This document shows positions 42,625 through 52,901 of a stretch of 64,000 bases of DNA, piece by piece. The position numbers and the translations under genes are program-made. Source of the DNA: Choristoneura fumiferana (Eukaryota; Arthropoda; Insecta; Lepidoptera; Tortricidae); contig NC_133490.1 in the NCBI RefSeq assembly GCF_025370935.1, positions 633,445-697,444 of the forward strand, read 5' to 3'. Every line of letters starts with the position of its first letter. Within the stretch, counting starts at the first letter, position 1. The notes under the pieces are model-generated. The model was not told the DNA's origin and searched no databases. It was given only the letters and a program-made list of their open reading frames with translations.

Positions 42625-43089
42625 TGAATTTATTGGCTTAATATTAAGGTTGTGTATATTGCACTTCTAAGTTCTAATACAACACTGACGGGTAAATGCA
42701 ATGTTTACCTTTTCGAGAAAACTGCGAAAAACTTCTTCTAAGAACGATTTTTTATTTTTGGAAAAAAATGCATTTATGATAATGTTGTTTTAGGGTGCGA
42801 CATATTTTTGTAACATAAGCCGTCAATATCGTTGTAGTTGACTGTACGAAACATCCATTTGACTAATCCATTCGGCAAAACGGTCGTCAAATCAAACGAA
42901 AAATAAAATTTACAGCTTACTAGCGCGTGTAAATCACCTCCCACCACCAATGGGGGTTGCCCGTTTTACTGCACTTCGCATTTACACTAATTGTCGCTTT
43001 GTCGGTCGAGAGTTATGAATAATTTAATTGTATCGGGTGGAGATACTTGACTATGTTAAGCTTTTTTAATGTGACTGGGTATAACTGAC
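42625..43089. other. No feature recognised
   Basis: AT-rich. No motif. Confidence 0.4.
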
Positions 43090-43231
43090 ATCATCCCAGC
43101 CTATATACGTCCCACTGCTGGGCACAGGCCTCCTCAGAACAAGAGGGCTTGGGCCATAGTTCCCACGCGGGCCCAGTGCGGATTGGGAACTTCACACACA
43201 CCATTGAATTGCTACGCAGGTTTGTGCAGGA
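43090..43231 (-). mobile_element. SINE-B tail half, inverted
   Basis: CATCCCAGCCTATATACGTC, CCACTGCTGGGCACAGGCCT and CACGCGGGCCCAGTGCGGAT are the inverse of the SINE-B body. The tRNA head is absent. Confidence 0.7.
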
Positions 43232-43257
43232 TAACTGACATGCTAAAACGTAATGAT

Positions 43258-43310
43258 AAAAAATATAGCTCCATCGAATCATCGATAGTTTCGATGGAGC
43301 TATATTTTTT
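43258..43310. repeat. Perfect 20-bp stem hairpin
   Basis: AAAAAATATAGCTCCATCGA (43258-43277) and its exact inverse (43291-43310) enclose a 13-nt loop containing ATCGAT. It is free-standing. Confidence 0.75.
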
Positions 43311-43353
43311 CTAAAAATTGAAATTACCATTGACCAATAAATGAATCTGAATA

Positions 43354-43590
43354 TCCTACTAATATTATAAAGCCGAAAGTTATTGTGTGTGTTTCGAACT
43401 CCTTCACGCTACAACGGCTGGACGGATTTAGGCAGAATTTGTCTGAAAAAATATTGAAAAAAAAAACTTGTATTGTCCGTTTGAAATATCCATTGGCCGT
43501 GACTTCATCGGTAAAGAATTCGGTAAAAGTATCTTATTGGCATAAAGGGTACAGTAGTGTATATATGTATAGCCATAAAACATAGAAATA
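43354..43590 (+). mobile_element. Helitron, 3'-truncated
   Basis: Starts TCCTACTAATATTATAAAGC, followed by CTTCACGCTACAACGGCTGG. No CTAG end is found near the expected place. Confidence 0.55.
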
Positions 43591-43978
43591 TTAGATCTAG
43601 AAACAAATACGGTATTTAAATTTATTTATTATTTATTTACTTACACAATATATACATTCAGATTCGAGAAAAGAAAAATATAATTTAGACCTTAACATAT
43701 AGAGAACTAAATGAAATAAAATTGTGTACATGCAAACTTTAAAAGAGCAACGCACTGGCCCCTACACTAGGCACAGCCTGTCTCGTAGGTAGCCAATTCT
43801 CGAGTGAAATTACATATGTATAGCGGTAAGAAACGTTGAAAGGTCAGCAGATTAAAAATACTTACAAATACAAAGATTTATTACCATAACCGCAATAAAG
43901 ACATTTTGATTTTTTGATTTTGATTTTGATGGAAAAACAGCACAGAGGGTGAAATTCGAAAACTACCAGTCTATGAAA
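43591..43978. other. No gene; (GATTTT)n tract 43896-43930
   Basis: AT-rich with a GCAATAAAGACATTTTGATT tail-like segment. Possibly the end of a retroposed element. Confidence 0.35.
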
Positions 43979-44182
43979 GCGACTATTTTGTATATGTATA
44001 TGTTTATGTTTGGTTATGTATATGGTTATGTTGTATATGTTTTATAAATTAAAACTACACAATGCCTGTTATCGAATAGAAATTTTCAACCGATTTAAAT
44101 TTTCTCTTTGCTAAACTGTATATCTATATTTTCATAATAATATTAAGATATGGCAAAATCAGCAGTTGTCAAATACCGTATT
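43979..44182. mobile_element. MITE-I, internally deleted copy
   Basis: It shares TATGTTTTATAAATTAAAAC, CACAATGCCTGTTATCGAAT and the right end GTCAAATACCGTATT. About 150 bp of the middle (including TGACGTCACACGCCAGTA) is missing, and the left end is replaced by TATATG repeats. Confidence 0.65.
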
Positions 44183-44253
44183 TAGCATCACGTTTGACGC
44201 TTTGTTTAACATACGTAGGTACCATCACCAAAATAAGTTGTCTATCAATTTTT

Positions 44254-44526
44254 AAACAAGTTCCTATCAAATGAATATGTCGCTAAAGTCTAACCTTCAA
44301 CTTGACAGCAGGGCTACTACGAAACTCGAAACTCGAAGTTCGTGTCGTGCGGTCCCTCTGACACTTATACTGTTTAATACGAGAGCGAGAGGGACGGTAC
44401 GAGACGAACTTCGAGTTTCGAGTTTCGTAGTAGCCTTGCAGACACGTCTATTGGCATTATTGTTTTATGACATGCAAATCATTATCAACTTTAGGGTGGT
44501 AGACCACATATTTGGCTGCTGGTCTA
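44254..44526. mobile_element. MITE-M fragment interrupted by MITE-C
   Basis: ACAAGTTCCTATCAAATGAA ... CTTGACAG is followed by the MITE-C at 44309-44438 and then resumes as ACACGTCTATTGGCATTATT. The intact copy reads TTGACAGAGAAGTCTATTGG at 40790, giving the empty site. Confidence 0.75.
44309..44438. mobile_element. MITE-C, palindromic, nested in MITE-M
   Basis: Ends CAGGGCTACTACGAAACTCG / inverse (TTTCGTAGTAGCCTTG). The middle contains ACGAGAGCGAGAGGGACGGT. CAG flanks both sides. Copies: 31951, 32399, 63445. Confidence 0.75.
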
Positions 44527-44927
44527 CCTATAAATATGATATTACACGAGACGCTGTTTTCTGTAAATAAAACACTTTATTTGAACTCACCGTCTGTGTT
44601 TGTACTGAAACAGTTGTTTCAATTAATTTGTATGAACAACTGAATTACCTAATAAACAACTAGAATTAATCTTGAACCAATTAGTAATACATGGTTAACT
44701 AAACGTTAAGGGATTAAAATGAAGACTTGGTGAAGATGTGTACATAATTGCTAATCTTACTATCTCGCTCGGTAGATATGTAAGTAATTATTTTTGTTAC
44801 AATGATTTAAATAAGATGAAACGAAGAACTTATTTACAACAATAACCTAGCTTAACCAACAAAAAGTTCTTACACCCCGACTTTGTCACTTCAAAGTTCA
44901 GTATCTCAAAAATGGCTGAACCGATGG
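44527..44927. other. No gene; repeat edge at 44870-44927
   Basis: CACCCCGACTTTGTCACTTC ... CAAAAATGGCTGAACCGAT near 44875-44924 resembles an edge of the GACGCAAAAAGAGG repeat. The rest is AT-rich. Confidence 0.4.
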
Positions 44928-45980
44928 GCAAGAGCGCAGTCAGCGGTATCGGCAATTTTTGAAAAAAAAAATAGTTTTTCTTTTACAAATATACAATTAT
45001 ACTCGCAAATGTGATGGAAAACATTGTATGTCGCACCGGCGGTACTAGAATTACGAACATCGACTCATTAAACCTCAGACTTCGGGCTTCTAATAGTCTC
45101 TCGTTCGTAATTCCGTATTTACCGCCCTTAAGACACATTATACTTTTTTGTTAAGAATTTCATTTTTAATTAAAGCTTTTATTCTGTCTGCCTGTAATTT
45201 CATTGTCATCTAACTTATTCATGGTCTTGCGCGGTGTGCGGCTTGGGCCGTAGTTCCCACGCGGGCCCAGTGCGCATTGGGAACTTCACACACACCATTG
45301 AAGTGCTTCACATGTTTGCTCAGGTTTCCTAACGATGTTCTCCTTCACCGCAAACCTCGTCGTAAATTTTTAACGTAATTTTGCACGTGAATTTCGAAAC
45401 ACTCAGACCTGCGAACCCGCATTTGAACCCAGGACTCTGTTCTTGTGAAGCCATTAAGTCAAATCACTAGGCCACCACGGCTTTTTATTAACACTTTCTA
45501 TAAACGTAATTGAAACCATTCCTTAACAACGAAATAATAATCCTAATTGCCACGTAACTCCTGTCAAACAGCCTTAATTGAAAAAACTAAGCCAATAATT
45601 TAAACTTAAAAACACGTAACGAAATACCGAGGCTTTATTGCGAAGAAAAATTCTAAGATACAATTCCAACCCTTCAAATGAGATCATAAAGAAGCTTAAA
45701 TGAAACCGCTACGTAGCGGCGGCAGGGTTGACAGCGCAACAGTGAAAATGATATCTTTAATAGTACATTGTGTCTTAAGGGCGGTAAATAAGGAATTACG
45801 AACGAGAGTCTATTCGAAGCCCGAAGTCGAAGACTGAGGGCTTTAATGAGTCGATGTTCGTAATTCTAGTACCGCCCGTGCGTTGTTTTTCATCACATTT
45901 GCGAGTAAATTTTTTATTTCTAAAAGAAAAAATATAATTGTTCCAAATATTGGCGATACCTTAGGCTGTGCTCTTGGCAG
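44928..45980. mobile_element. Foldback-like element with 200-bp arms and a SINE inside
   Basis: The left arm about 44928-45132 is the imperfect inverse of the right arm about 45770-45980. Examples are GGTACTAGAATTACGAACAT against ATGTTCGTAATTCTAGTACC, and TTACCGCCCTTAAGACAC against GTGTCTTAAGGGCGGTAA. The 640-bp middle holds a SINE-B copy at 45239-45485 and a short MITE-H-like fragment near 45140-45210. No coding frame. Confidence 0.65.
45239..45485 (-). mobile_element. SINE-B, inverted, near full length
   Basis: Inverse of the SINE-B body (CCCACGCGGGCCCAGTGCGC, CACCGCAAACCTCGTCG), ending with the tRNA-like head as AATCACTAGGCCACCACGGC. It is inside the foldback-like element. Confidence 0.75.
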
Positions 45981-46999
45981 CGCTGCATGCCCTCCCCTTC
46001 CGCAGCATGTGCCTGAGCCGCGTGTGCATGTGGTCCTGCAGCCACATCCACCATCAGTACCATCAGTTCGGGCACGGACTCATTTACCGACCTTGGGCTT
46101 CATGACAAGAAAATTAGTACGCGCAATGACTCATTTACCGACCACGGGTTTCATGACAAGCACATTAAGGTCGAGGGTTTTATTTGGCGGGTTGCAACCA
46201 AGGTAGCCTGCATGTTACGACACTGTTTACGAGCAAGTGTGATGAAAAGTAACAATTAACAGTTTCAAAAACTAAAATGGTACAACAAGCCTAGCCGACG
46301 TTTTTTTGTCTTGGAGTTCTGGTGCCTAGCTTCCGGCTCCATCATAAGATCAGCTGAATAGTAGGGAATATCTATAGGTAGAGTCACGATGACGCGTGCC
46401 GTGGTTCTTATTACAATGTCATTAATGGCTAATTTTGACAAAATCACGCGTCTTCGTGGATGGCACTAGGTATAATCATGTCCAAGATGCTAAATGGGGA
46501 TTTACTCGAACGTCCTCCTCGAACTCGGATCTGTTAGATTTGTAGATTGATAGGACGAGAAAAGTTGTATGATGTTTCCCTTTATGTTTAAACAAATACG
46601 TGGAAATACTTAAGCGTGGCAGATATTGTAGTTTAGATGCCCTTTCTCTGATACCGAAAGTATTCAGCTGCCGATTTTCGTGGTGGAGGCCATTCGGAAG
46701 GATAGAAAATAAAAATAATAAAAATTTATTCCAGCGCGTCAGATATTCAAAGGATAAATGTTAATTGAACCAAAGTAAGTAAAAAAAAGTAAGTCAGTGA
46801 AAAATGCTTCCATTCAAAAGACTGACGATTTGGAATAGAAGGGATGCAAACCATATTTTTAGAAAAATAAAAATAATATATTTTACAACTCTGTTTGTCA
46901 AATTAAGAAATATTAGAAAGAAAGAATGAAAACATTTATTCGTGACACGACATGACGTGACATGGATAAGTATAATAATAAAAAAAAAAAAAAAAAAAA
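45981..46999. other. No gene; short tandem pair 46078-46160 and A-runs
   Basis: Two copies of ACTCATTTACCGACC ... TTCATGACAAG lie in 46078-46160. An A-run fills 46980-46999. A 107-codon frame at 45883-46206 crosses from the foldback arm and is proline-rich by chance. Confidence 0.4.
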
Positions 47000-47069
47000 T
47001 AAAAAAATATAGTTATATTAGCTCCTTCCCTATGTAATATACGTGTGCAAATCCTCGGGTAAACGCTAG
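47000..47069 (+). mobile_element. Helitron 3' end fragment
   Basis: CCCTATGTAATATACGTGTG, AAATCCTCGGGTAAACG and a final CTAG (47066-47069) followed by T. Confidence 0.5.
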
Positions 47070-47079
47070 TATAGTAATA

Positions 47080-47516
47080 AAACCATCATGTTTACTTGCC
47101 AGTGTTTACGCAAAAGTATTGTAATTCTGATAGAAGCCAAAATACAAATTACTTTTTCCGATAGACGCTCGAAGGACTGTTATTTGATTGGGAATATTTG
47201 GTTAGAGATGATTCTGAGATCGAATAAGGGTTACGAGGAAGAGATGAGGTATGCGGTTTTCTTACCGACTGCGGCAGGGTTATTTCGAGTGTTTGCAGTA
47301 TCATAATTTATTATAATATTCATATAAATAAAAATAAATTGAAGAAATGTATGTTCGCGCAGTACTTCAGAACGGCTGAAAATGTTTGAAAAAATGTATG
47401 TAGGTATACAAGAGTAAAAAAAAAACGGATTTTATCTCCATACAAAAAGTGAGTCAGACAAGTTGTTTCCAGGGTACTTGTAGTACTTAAATAGTATCCC
47501 AGTTTAAAGCCAGAGG
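47080..47516. other. No gene recognised
   Basis: A 72-codon frame at 47088-47306 has mixed composition but no known domain, no clear splice context and no second copy. I do not call it a gene. Confidence 0.35.
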
Positions 47517-47873
47517 AATACGGTATTTGACTATTTTGTATATGTTTTATAAATTAAAACTACACAATACCTGTTATCGAATAGAAAAACAATTTTTAAG
47601 CTACCTTTACAAATAACAAAGGTATAAAGGTTTGAAATTCAAGATTAGACAGAGAAAGACATACTGGCATGTGACGTCACACGCCAGTACCGCCATACTT
47701 GCTGCATAGAGAAAAGCGTTTGAGAAAGAGACAATGTAGATTTTTCAAAAAATCACTATAAATCCAATTTTCAACCGATTTAAATTTTCTCTTCGCTGAA
47801 CACTATCTGTATATCTATATTTTCATAATAATATTAAGATATGGCAAAATCAGGAGTTGTCAAATACCGTATT
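47517..47873. mobile_element. MITE-I copy 2
   Basis: 357 bp with ends AATACGGTATTTGAC / GTCAAATACCGTATT, closely matching 41664-42018. Confidence 0.8.
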
Positions 47874-47904
47874 GGCGAGCGAATAATTCTACGCACTTCT
47901 ATGT

Positions 47905-48178
47905 GAAGTAAGGCCGCCTATTGCTTACCTCAGAAAGTCTCTGTGTAGATACCTGTGTTTTATGTACTGCTTACTGTGTTGGTGTGCAATAAAGAGTTAT
48001 TGTATTGTATTGAAAGTGCACAAAAAAAATTGCCTGAAAGACATCGCTCTGAAACTGAAACGATAAGACCGCGTATAGCTATGTGCACTGCTGCACCTTG
48101 TAATTTTATCTCTGTGTACCTGCTTTCCGTGTCACTTACTATTTGTAGTGTACTGAAGTGTTATTGTATTGTATTGTG
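47905..48178 (+). mobile_element. Two retroposon tail units in tandem
   Basis: The first unit has AGGCCGCCTATTGCTTACCT and ends AATAAAGAGTTATTGTATTG (47905-48010). A second, more diverged unit has TGCCTGAAAGACATCGCTCT and ends TTATTGTATTGTATTG (48018-48178). Confidence 0.6.
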
Positions 48179-48179
48179 C

Positions 48180-48262
48180 ACTCGACAACTCGCCACTTGC
48201 ATTCGGTTGCTTCGTCATCCTATTCATGGTCGCCACTCGAGGACTTTTCCTGTCTTTTTTCC
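48180..48262 (-). mobile_element. LINE-R fragment
   Basis: CGACAACTCGCCACTTGCAT and ATGGTCGCCACTCGAGGACT match LINE-R in inverse, with a gap between. Confidence 0.55.
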
Positions 48263-48289
48263 CACTTATTTGAGTTTAATATTTCGTGT

Positions 48290-48450
48290 ATTTTCTTTGG
48301 CAGCCCTGGACGGGCGGGGACAATGAATTATGTCCATCGCGGGAACGGCCCAAGTTGCTGGGCGACTTAACGGCACGATCGTTTCCCTGACGGAGAGCCG
48401 TCGTTTATTCACAATCGGCGGCTTCCCCGGACTTCCCGGCGTAATTTATG
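48290..48450. other. GC-rich patch, unassigned
   Basis: CCTGGACGGGCGGGGACAAT, GCGGGAACGGCCCAAG and CGGCGGCTTCCCCGGACTTC stand out. No frame or repeat is recognised. Confidence 0.3.
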
Positions 48451-48564
48451 AACATTCATAATTAATAAAATAAAGTTAAAGGACAACGCTTGAAGGTTTG
48501 AAAGTATGTTGACAGAAGCATATTTACAAGCCATGATTGATAAATGATCCAGCGAGCGCGAATC

Positions 48565-48650
48565 GAAGAGCTAGTGGTTTGACCAATGACTATGAACTCT
48601 CAAGCAGAGGATCGAGGATTCAAATCCGGACTCGCCCCTCTAAATTCGGT
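48565..48650 (+). mobile_element. SINE-B head copy
   Basis: GCTAGTGGTTTGACCAATGA, CTCAAGCAGAGGATCGAGGA and TTCAAATCCGGACTCGCC form the tRNA-like head. Confidence 0.6.
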
Positions 48651-48790
48651 AATTTTTTTAAGTACCATCATAAAAAATAACGAAAATATGGATGTTTTAA
48701 ATTGTCAAATAGATTGAGAGATTCGTGATGAACTGTAGAAAAGTCATGCTAACTGAATTTCATTTTTCTAGAAAGAAAGAGCTGAGCTGA

Positions 48791-48994
48791 GCCGTGGTGG
48801 CCGAGTGGTATGACCTATGGCGTCTCAAGCCTCTGAATTACATCGTGAGGAAACCTGCACACCTGCGAAGCAATTCAACGGTGTGTGTGCAGTTTCCAAT
48901 ACGCACTGGGCCCGCGTGGGAACTACTGCCCAAGCCCTCTCATTCCGAGAGGAGGCCTGTGCCTGCAATGGGACGTATATAGGCTGGGATGATA
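48791..48994 (+). mobile_element. SINE-B copy, internally deleted
   Basis: The head GCCGTGGTGGCCGAGTGGTA joins directly to the body GTGAGGAAACCTGCACACCT. It runs to GGGACGTATATAGGCTGGGA and TGAT. Frames on both strands are repeat artefacts. Confidence 0.75.
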
Positions 48995-49037
48995 GAAATA
49001 AATGGAATGCAAACTTCATTTGCTCATATATTACTTA

Positions 49038-49262
49038 CTAGCTTTTGCCCGCGGCTCCGCCCGCGTGGTATTCGGTTATCGCGCGCTGCAATGTTCCCTC
49101 GGGAATACTGTGCATTATACCGGTATAAAAAGTAGCCTATGTCACTCTCGGGCCCATAAACTATCTCTATGCCAAAAATCACTTCGATCCGTCGCTCCGT
49201 TACGGCGTGAAAGATGGACAAACACACAAACACACTTTCGCATTTATAATATTAAGTATGGA
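49038..49262 (-). mobile_element. Non-autonomous Helitron, complete ends
   Basis: Minus strand: TCCATACTTAATATTATAAA at the 5' end; GGGCGGAGCCGCGGGCAAAAG and CTAG at the 3' end (49038-49041). The interior matches 42302-42570, including GCCCGAGAGTGAC. Confidence 0.8.
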
Positions 49263-49846
49263 AGTATGGATTTTTCAACAGATATTGACGATAAATTGTT
49301 TAAGAGAAATTTTATGTTCCATGCATATTCCTTTGTATGGGGTTTTTTCGTCAGTTCCGATTTTGATAAGATGTTACGTAAGAATGTCCCGGAGATAGGA
49401 CATGTGTAGAAATTTTAAGATTCCACCCCCGAGTGATGAAATGAATGAATAGCGCTCTTGCTCTATAAAACGGACAAAGCTATGTCAAAAGTTAATAAAC
49501 AACAAAAGGAAAACATTGGAATTGGAATACACAGATCACCCAATCACAGGGCGGTATAGGAAGATAAATGCTAGACAGGGAGCGAGCATTTTTCACAGAC
49601 GATAACCACCTGGCTCCCGGGCTGGCCCTGGGGGCATAAATCCTGTCCTTGACTGCCCTGGATTTATACGGAGATTTGTATTTCGATACTTGTGATAGTG
49701 TTGAACTGTTCTTGTTTATGATTAAATTCGTCTTAGATGGTTTGTGTGGGTGGTAAAAGCGTTATTTTAACAAATATTTAGGTGGTAACTTCAACCGACG
49801 ACCACTTCCACCCTTTCTAGAGTGTAGACTTACCCCACGCTCCCAC
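49263..49846. other. No feature recognised
   Basis: A GC-richer patch at 49605-49660 (CACCTGGCTCCCGGGCTGGC) is repeat-like. The rest is featureless. Confidence 0.4.
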
Positions 49847-50199
49847 TTGTCGGGTGTCGGATCCGTTTCGTGTCGGATGACAGTCATTCTACAGAAAATC
49901 GTGTCGGGCAAGTGTGAATAGCTTCATATAAAATTTTCTGCCACCACAGTAGATGTAAAGTACAGAAGCCTCGCTGCCGTACAAAAGTGACGTTTCGGCA
50001 CAAGAATCGTGCCACTCTGTCCATCGCATAACTCGTATTCACTATAGCACGCGGCACGTGTAGTGGAATAGCACACTCTAGGGGGCCCCAGACAGATACT
50101 TGTAGCGGAAAATAAAACCATGGAGTGAGCCGCGCCTGCTGCCACTGGACTGGAACATCCGATTAAAATCCGGGCCCGACATCCGACAAGTGGGAACCA
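49847..50199. mobile_element. MITE-K
   Basis: Ends GCTCCCACTTGTCGGGTGTC / inverse (GACATCCGACAAGTGGGAACCAGC), 353 bp. It abuts MITE-M at 50201. No coding frame. Confidence 0.6.
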
Positions 50200-50252
50200 G
50201 CTCTTAACTGCCGCAAGCGGAGCGGAGTCCGTACGGACTCAGTTTAACGTAG

Positions 50253-50594
50253 GTATACAACGATCACGGATTGAGAAAGGGATGCTTGCATGGTTTGGGC
50301 ATGTTGAGAGAATGAATGAAAACAGATTGACTAAGCAGATCTATAAGACGAGCGTGAATGGGAACGTTGGGAGAGGAAGGCCTAGACGAACGTACCACGA
50401 TCAAATCGGGGACGTTCTGAAGAAAGGTCGGGTCAGGAGTACTCTAAACCGACGTGCATGCATGAAAAGATTGATGAATGTAGAGGAAGCGAGAGTTGTA
50501 TGCCAGAATCGTAGCAAGTGGAAGGATGTAGTCTCTGCCTACCCCGTTGGGAAAGAGGCGTGATTTTATGTATGTGTATGTGTATACAACGATC
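50253..50594 (+). mobile_element. LINE-K 3' end (50266-50581) with 13-bp TSD, nested
   Basis: An open frame reads GMLAWFGHVERMNENRLTKQ, VGRGRPRRTYHDQIG and SAYPVGKEA, the C-terminal tail of a non-LTR RT protein. GTATACAACGATC flanks it at 50253-50265 and 50582-50594. The 3' end has a TATG-type tail. It is 5'-truncated with no catalytic domain. Confidence 0.8.
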
Positions 50595-50653
50595 GGCTGC
50601 ATGAAACTACTTACACCAAACCTCTATGAACTTGATCGATGTAAGTTGAACTA

Positions 50654-50813
50654 AGGCTGCGGCCCCACTGAGGCGGAGACGAGCAGAGCGGAGAGGAGAC
50701 GCGTCTGATGACAATGAGGCGGAGACGAGATGTGGATTCAACTAATATGATTGGTCGATCCCTACACGTCTCCTCTCCGCTCCGCTCGTCTCCGCCTCAG
50801 TAGAGCCGCAGCC
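50654..50813. mobile_element. Palindromic MITE-L nested in MITE-M, TA flanks
   Basis: The arms AGGCTGCGGCCCCACTGAGG / inverse continue through CGGAGACGAGCAGAGCGGAG. TA lies on both sides (50652-50653, 50814-50815), fitting a Tc1/mariner-type target site. Confidence 0.7.
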
Positions 50814-50876
50814 TAAGTCATTAATGAGTCCACTCCCTTCGCGGTGGAAACAGTGCTTTAGGGCCAAAGGGAGCAT

Positions 50877-50970
50877 GTACAGTCAAACTAATTAAATCAT
50901 GTACCTACCAGAACCTTTGTGCCACTATTGTCATGGTGACCTCCCATACCTTTGTCAAGGAAATCATAGG
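50877..50970. mobile_element. MITE-D, truncated copy
   Basis: GTACAGTCAAACTAATTAAA, AACCTTTGTGCCACTATTGT and CATACCTTTGTCAAGGAAAT match the left part of MITE-D. Confidence 0.6.
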
Positions 50971-50985
50971 CACTCATAGGGCTTA

Positions 50986-51362
50986 GGCAGTTGTCTCACC
51001 GCCGGCGAGGAAACGATTGGCTATCGACTATTTTCTCGCTCAAGAAACGAACAAAAGATATAAAATCCTGTGTGAGTAAAAAAGACATATAATTAATAGT
51101 TGATCGCTGGCGGTTCACACTGCCGGCGAGAACTCGCTTTTCATCTTTTGTTCGCAGCGACAAGAGCTATAAAACTTGCTGAGCTAAAACTAGCTCAGCG
51201 ATACTCGCTCAGCGCTGTTAGCTTGGCGGCCGCCCGGCTCGAGTGAGTGGAGCGAGTAATCGCCCGTCGTGCTCGAACACTCGCTTTTCACTGCTCGCCC
51301 ACTCGTTTCTAGTTACTCGCTCTGCTCGCTTCTCGCTCATCGTCGGCGGTGGGACAAGTGCC
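50986..51362. mobile_element. PIF/Harbinger-like MITE with TTA TSD (MITE-N)
   Basis: Ends GGCAGTTGTCTCACCGCCGG / inverse (CGGCGGTGGGACAAGTGCC), flanked by TTA at 50983-50985 and 51363-51365. The interior is rich in ACTCGC and GCTCGC words. 377 bp, no coding frame. Confidence 0.7.
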
Positions 51363-51365
51363 TTA

Positions 51366-51734
51366 TTACTAAAAGATTCCACCCACACACGTACACGGAT
51401 CAGTTTCTTTGACTGAACGAAGCCTCCTTCAAACATAATCAATACTTTCTAATAACTTACTTATTTATTATCAACCATCAATCTCCTAGAATTAAATATT
51501 AACGGCGATCTGATTGGATTGTTAATAAGGTATTTGGAAGGCTCGATCCTTCCGGGTTCGAACCATTACAGGATTTACAAATCATTTTACGGGGCCCTAA
51601 ATTGAAAACAACCCTTGAACCGTTGTTAATGGGTTTTGCGAAAATCAAAGTAATTTAGGGGTGTTTAAAAAAAGATGCATTTCGAAGGTGACACGTTTGG
51701 AAATTTTGTTTTTTTTCCTGCTGCTAATGCATTA
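51366..51734. other. No feature recognised
   Basis: A lone B-box-like GGGTTCGAACC at 51560 is not part of a foldable tRNA. Otherwise AT-rich. Confidence 0.4.
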
Positions 51735-52057
51735 GCAGGTGTGAAACGGATGGACAGAATCCGGAACACCACGCTGCGCTCAAATACACGCATAACCGAC
51801 GTTGGGAAAAAGACTGCTAAGCTAAAATGGGACTGGGCTGGACACGTCTGTCGCATGCACCCACAAAGGTGGGCTCGCACACTTACTTGGTGGGTGCCGG
51901 AGAACGGCCAGCGACATCGAGGCAAACCGAGAAGGAGATGGCGGGACGATCTGGACACGTACGCAAAGGACTGGCCTGACATTACGTCAGAACGAGAGTT
52001 GTGGAGGTCAAGAGGGGAGGCTTTTGCCCAGCAGTGGGACACTATACAGGCTACTTA
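51735..52057 (+). mobile_element. RTE-like RT C-terminal remnant
   Basis: Open through to a stop near 52057, reading VKRMDRIRNTTLRSNTRITD, KLKWDWAGHVCRM, GKPRRRWRDDLDTYAKDW and a RGEAFAQQWD end. This is the typical C-terminus of an RTE-type LINE, distinct from LINE-R. An A-run follows at 52059. 5'-truncated. A small palindrome, CCTGCTGCTAATGCATTAGC, lies just before it (51718). Confidence 0.75.
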
Positions 52058-52224
52058 AAAAAAAAAAACTTAATGCACTAGCTAATGCTAATAAATGTCA
52101 ATAATTATTCTCGGTCTCTTTTTGGCGGAGATGAATTTATTTAGTAAAAAATTACGTTTTAAAAACATGTCGGATATAAAAGCGATCGACGACAAATGTC
52201 TTCCCTGCCTAAGAAGATGAAAAA

Positions 52225-52302
52225 GTGCAGTGGTTAGAAAAAATTAGGTACTACATAGCTTGATGTCTCGGGTTCGATCCTCGGTGAGAGGCGCTAATTA
52301 AT
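52225..52302 (+). mobile_element. SINE-like tRNA head, degraded
   Basis: GTGCAGTGGTTAGAAAAAAT, then CTCGGGTTCGATCCTCGGTG. A- and B-box-like words are correctly spaced, but there is no tRNA fold. Confidence 0.45.
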
Positions 52303-52901
52303 TATACGGGGCGACTCCTAAGTCGCGACGCGAACAGTTTTTTTTTCGTTTTTTTGTAGTGTAACCTACTTTTTTCTATTTACTAAGTTCTTTAGTTTAA
52401 ACACTTGCAAAAATCTATAAAAAAAAATATCTGTAATCTGCATGTAACCTTATCGTACCTAAACTGCTGAAAGGATGTAAATAAAATTCGGTATGAAGAT
52501 AGTTTGCGATCCACGGAAGGACATATGAAAATGACGTATGGAAATGTAAGCAGTTATAGGTAATTTTGTATGTAGAGTGGACCAATTTTTAGGCGCCGAG
52601 TACATATTTCGTTTAGTGTTAGCTGAGCTAGGAAAACAAATCACGTAAAAATACAACCCTGTGTATTGGTCTACAGTCCCTTCGATTATGCCTCCATGAA
52701 AATTCGATTACGCCATTTACGATGCGTTGCGTTACGCGCCACCTGCCCGACCCTTTTACGTTTATTCCCTAGGTTGTAAACGGTACATTAAAGACCTTCA
52801 ACGTTGTGAATACTTCTCTGAAATCTCAAGGTCACGAAATTCATCTTCAAAGAGAAACCAAAAAGTTTAAAAGTCACCTGAATAATAGAAATATAGAGGA
52901 A
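52303..52901. other. No feature recognised
   Basis: AT-rich. The last 40 bases include AAGTCACCTGAATAATAGAA, a partial match to the following array. Confidence 0.4.

Larger units (their letters stand above)
50201..50860. mobile_element. MITE-M copy interrupted twice
   Basis: The left part has GCAAGCGGAGCGGAGTCC. The middle has ACAACGATCGGCTGCATGAA and ACCTCTATGAACTTGATCGA, and the right part CATTAATGAGTCCACTCCCT. A LINE-K fragment (50266-50581) and a TA-flanked MITE (50654-50813) are inserted in it. Confidence 0.7.

Noticed and set aside
45883..46206. 107-codon + strand frame with proline-rich text
   Set aside because: It starts inside an inverted-repeat arm and runs through a short tandem repeat. 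No gene features.
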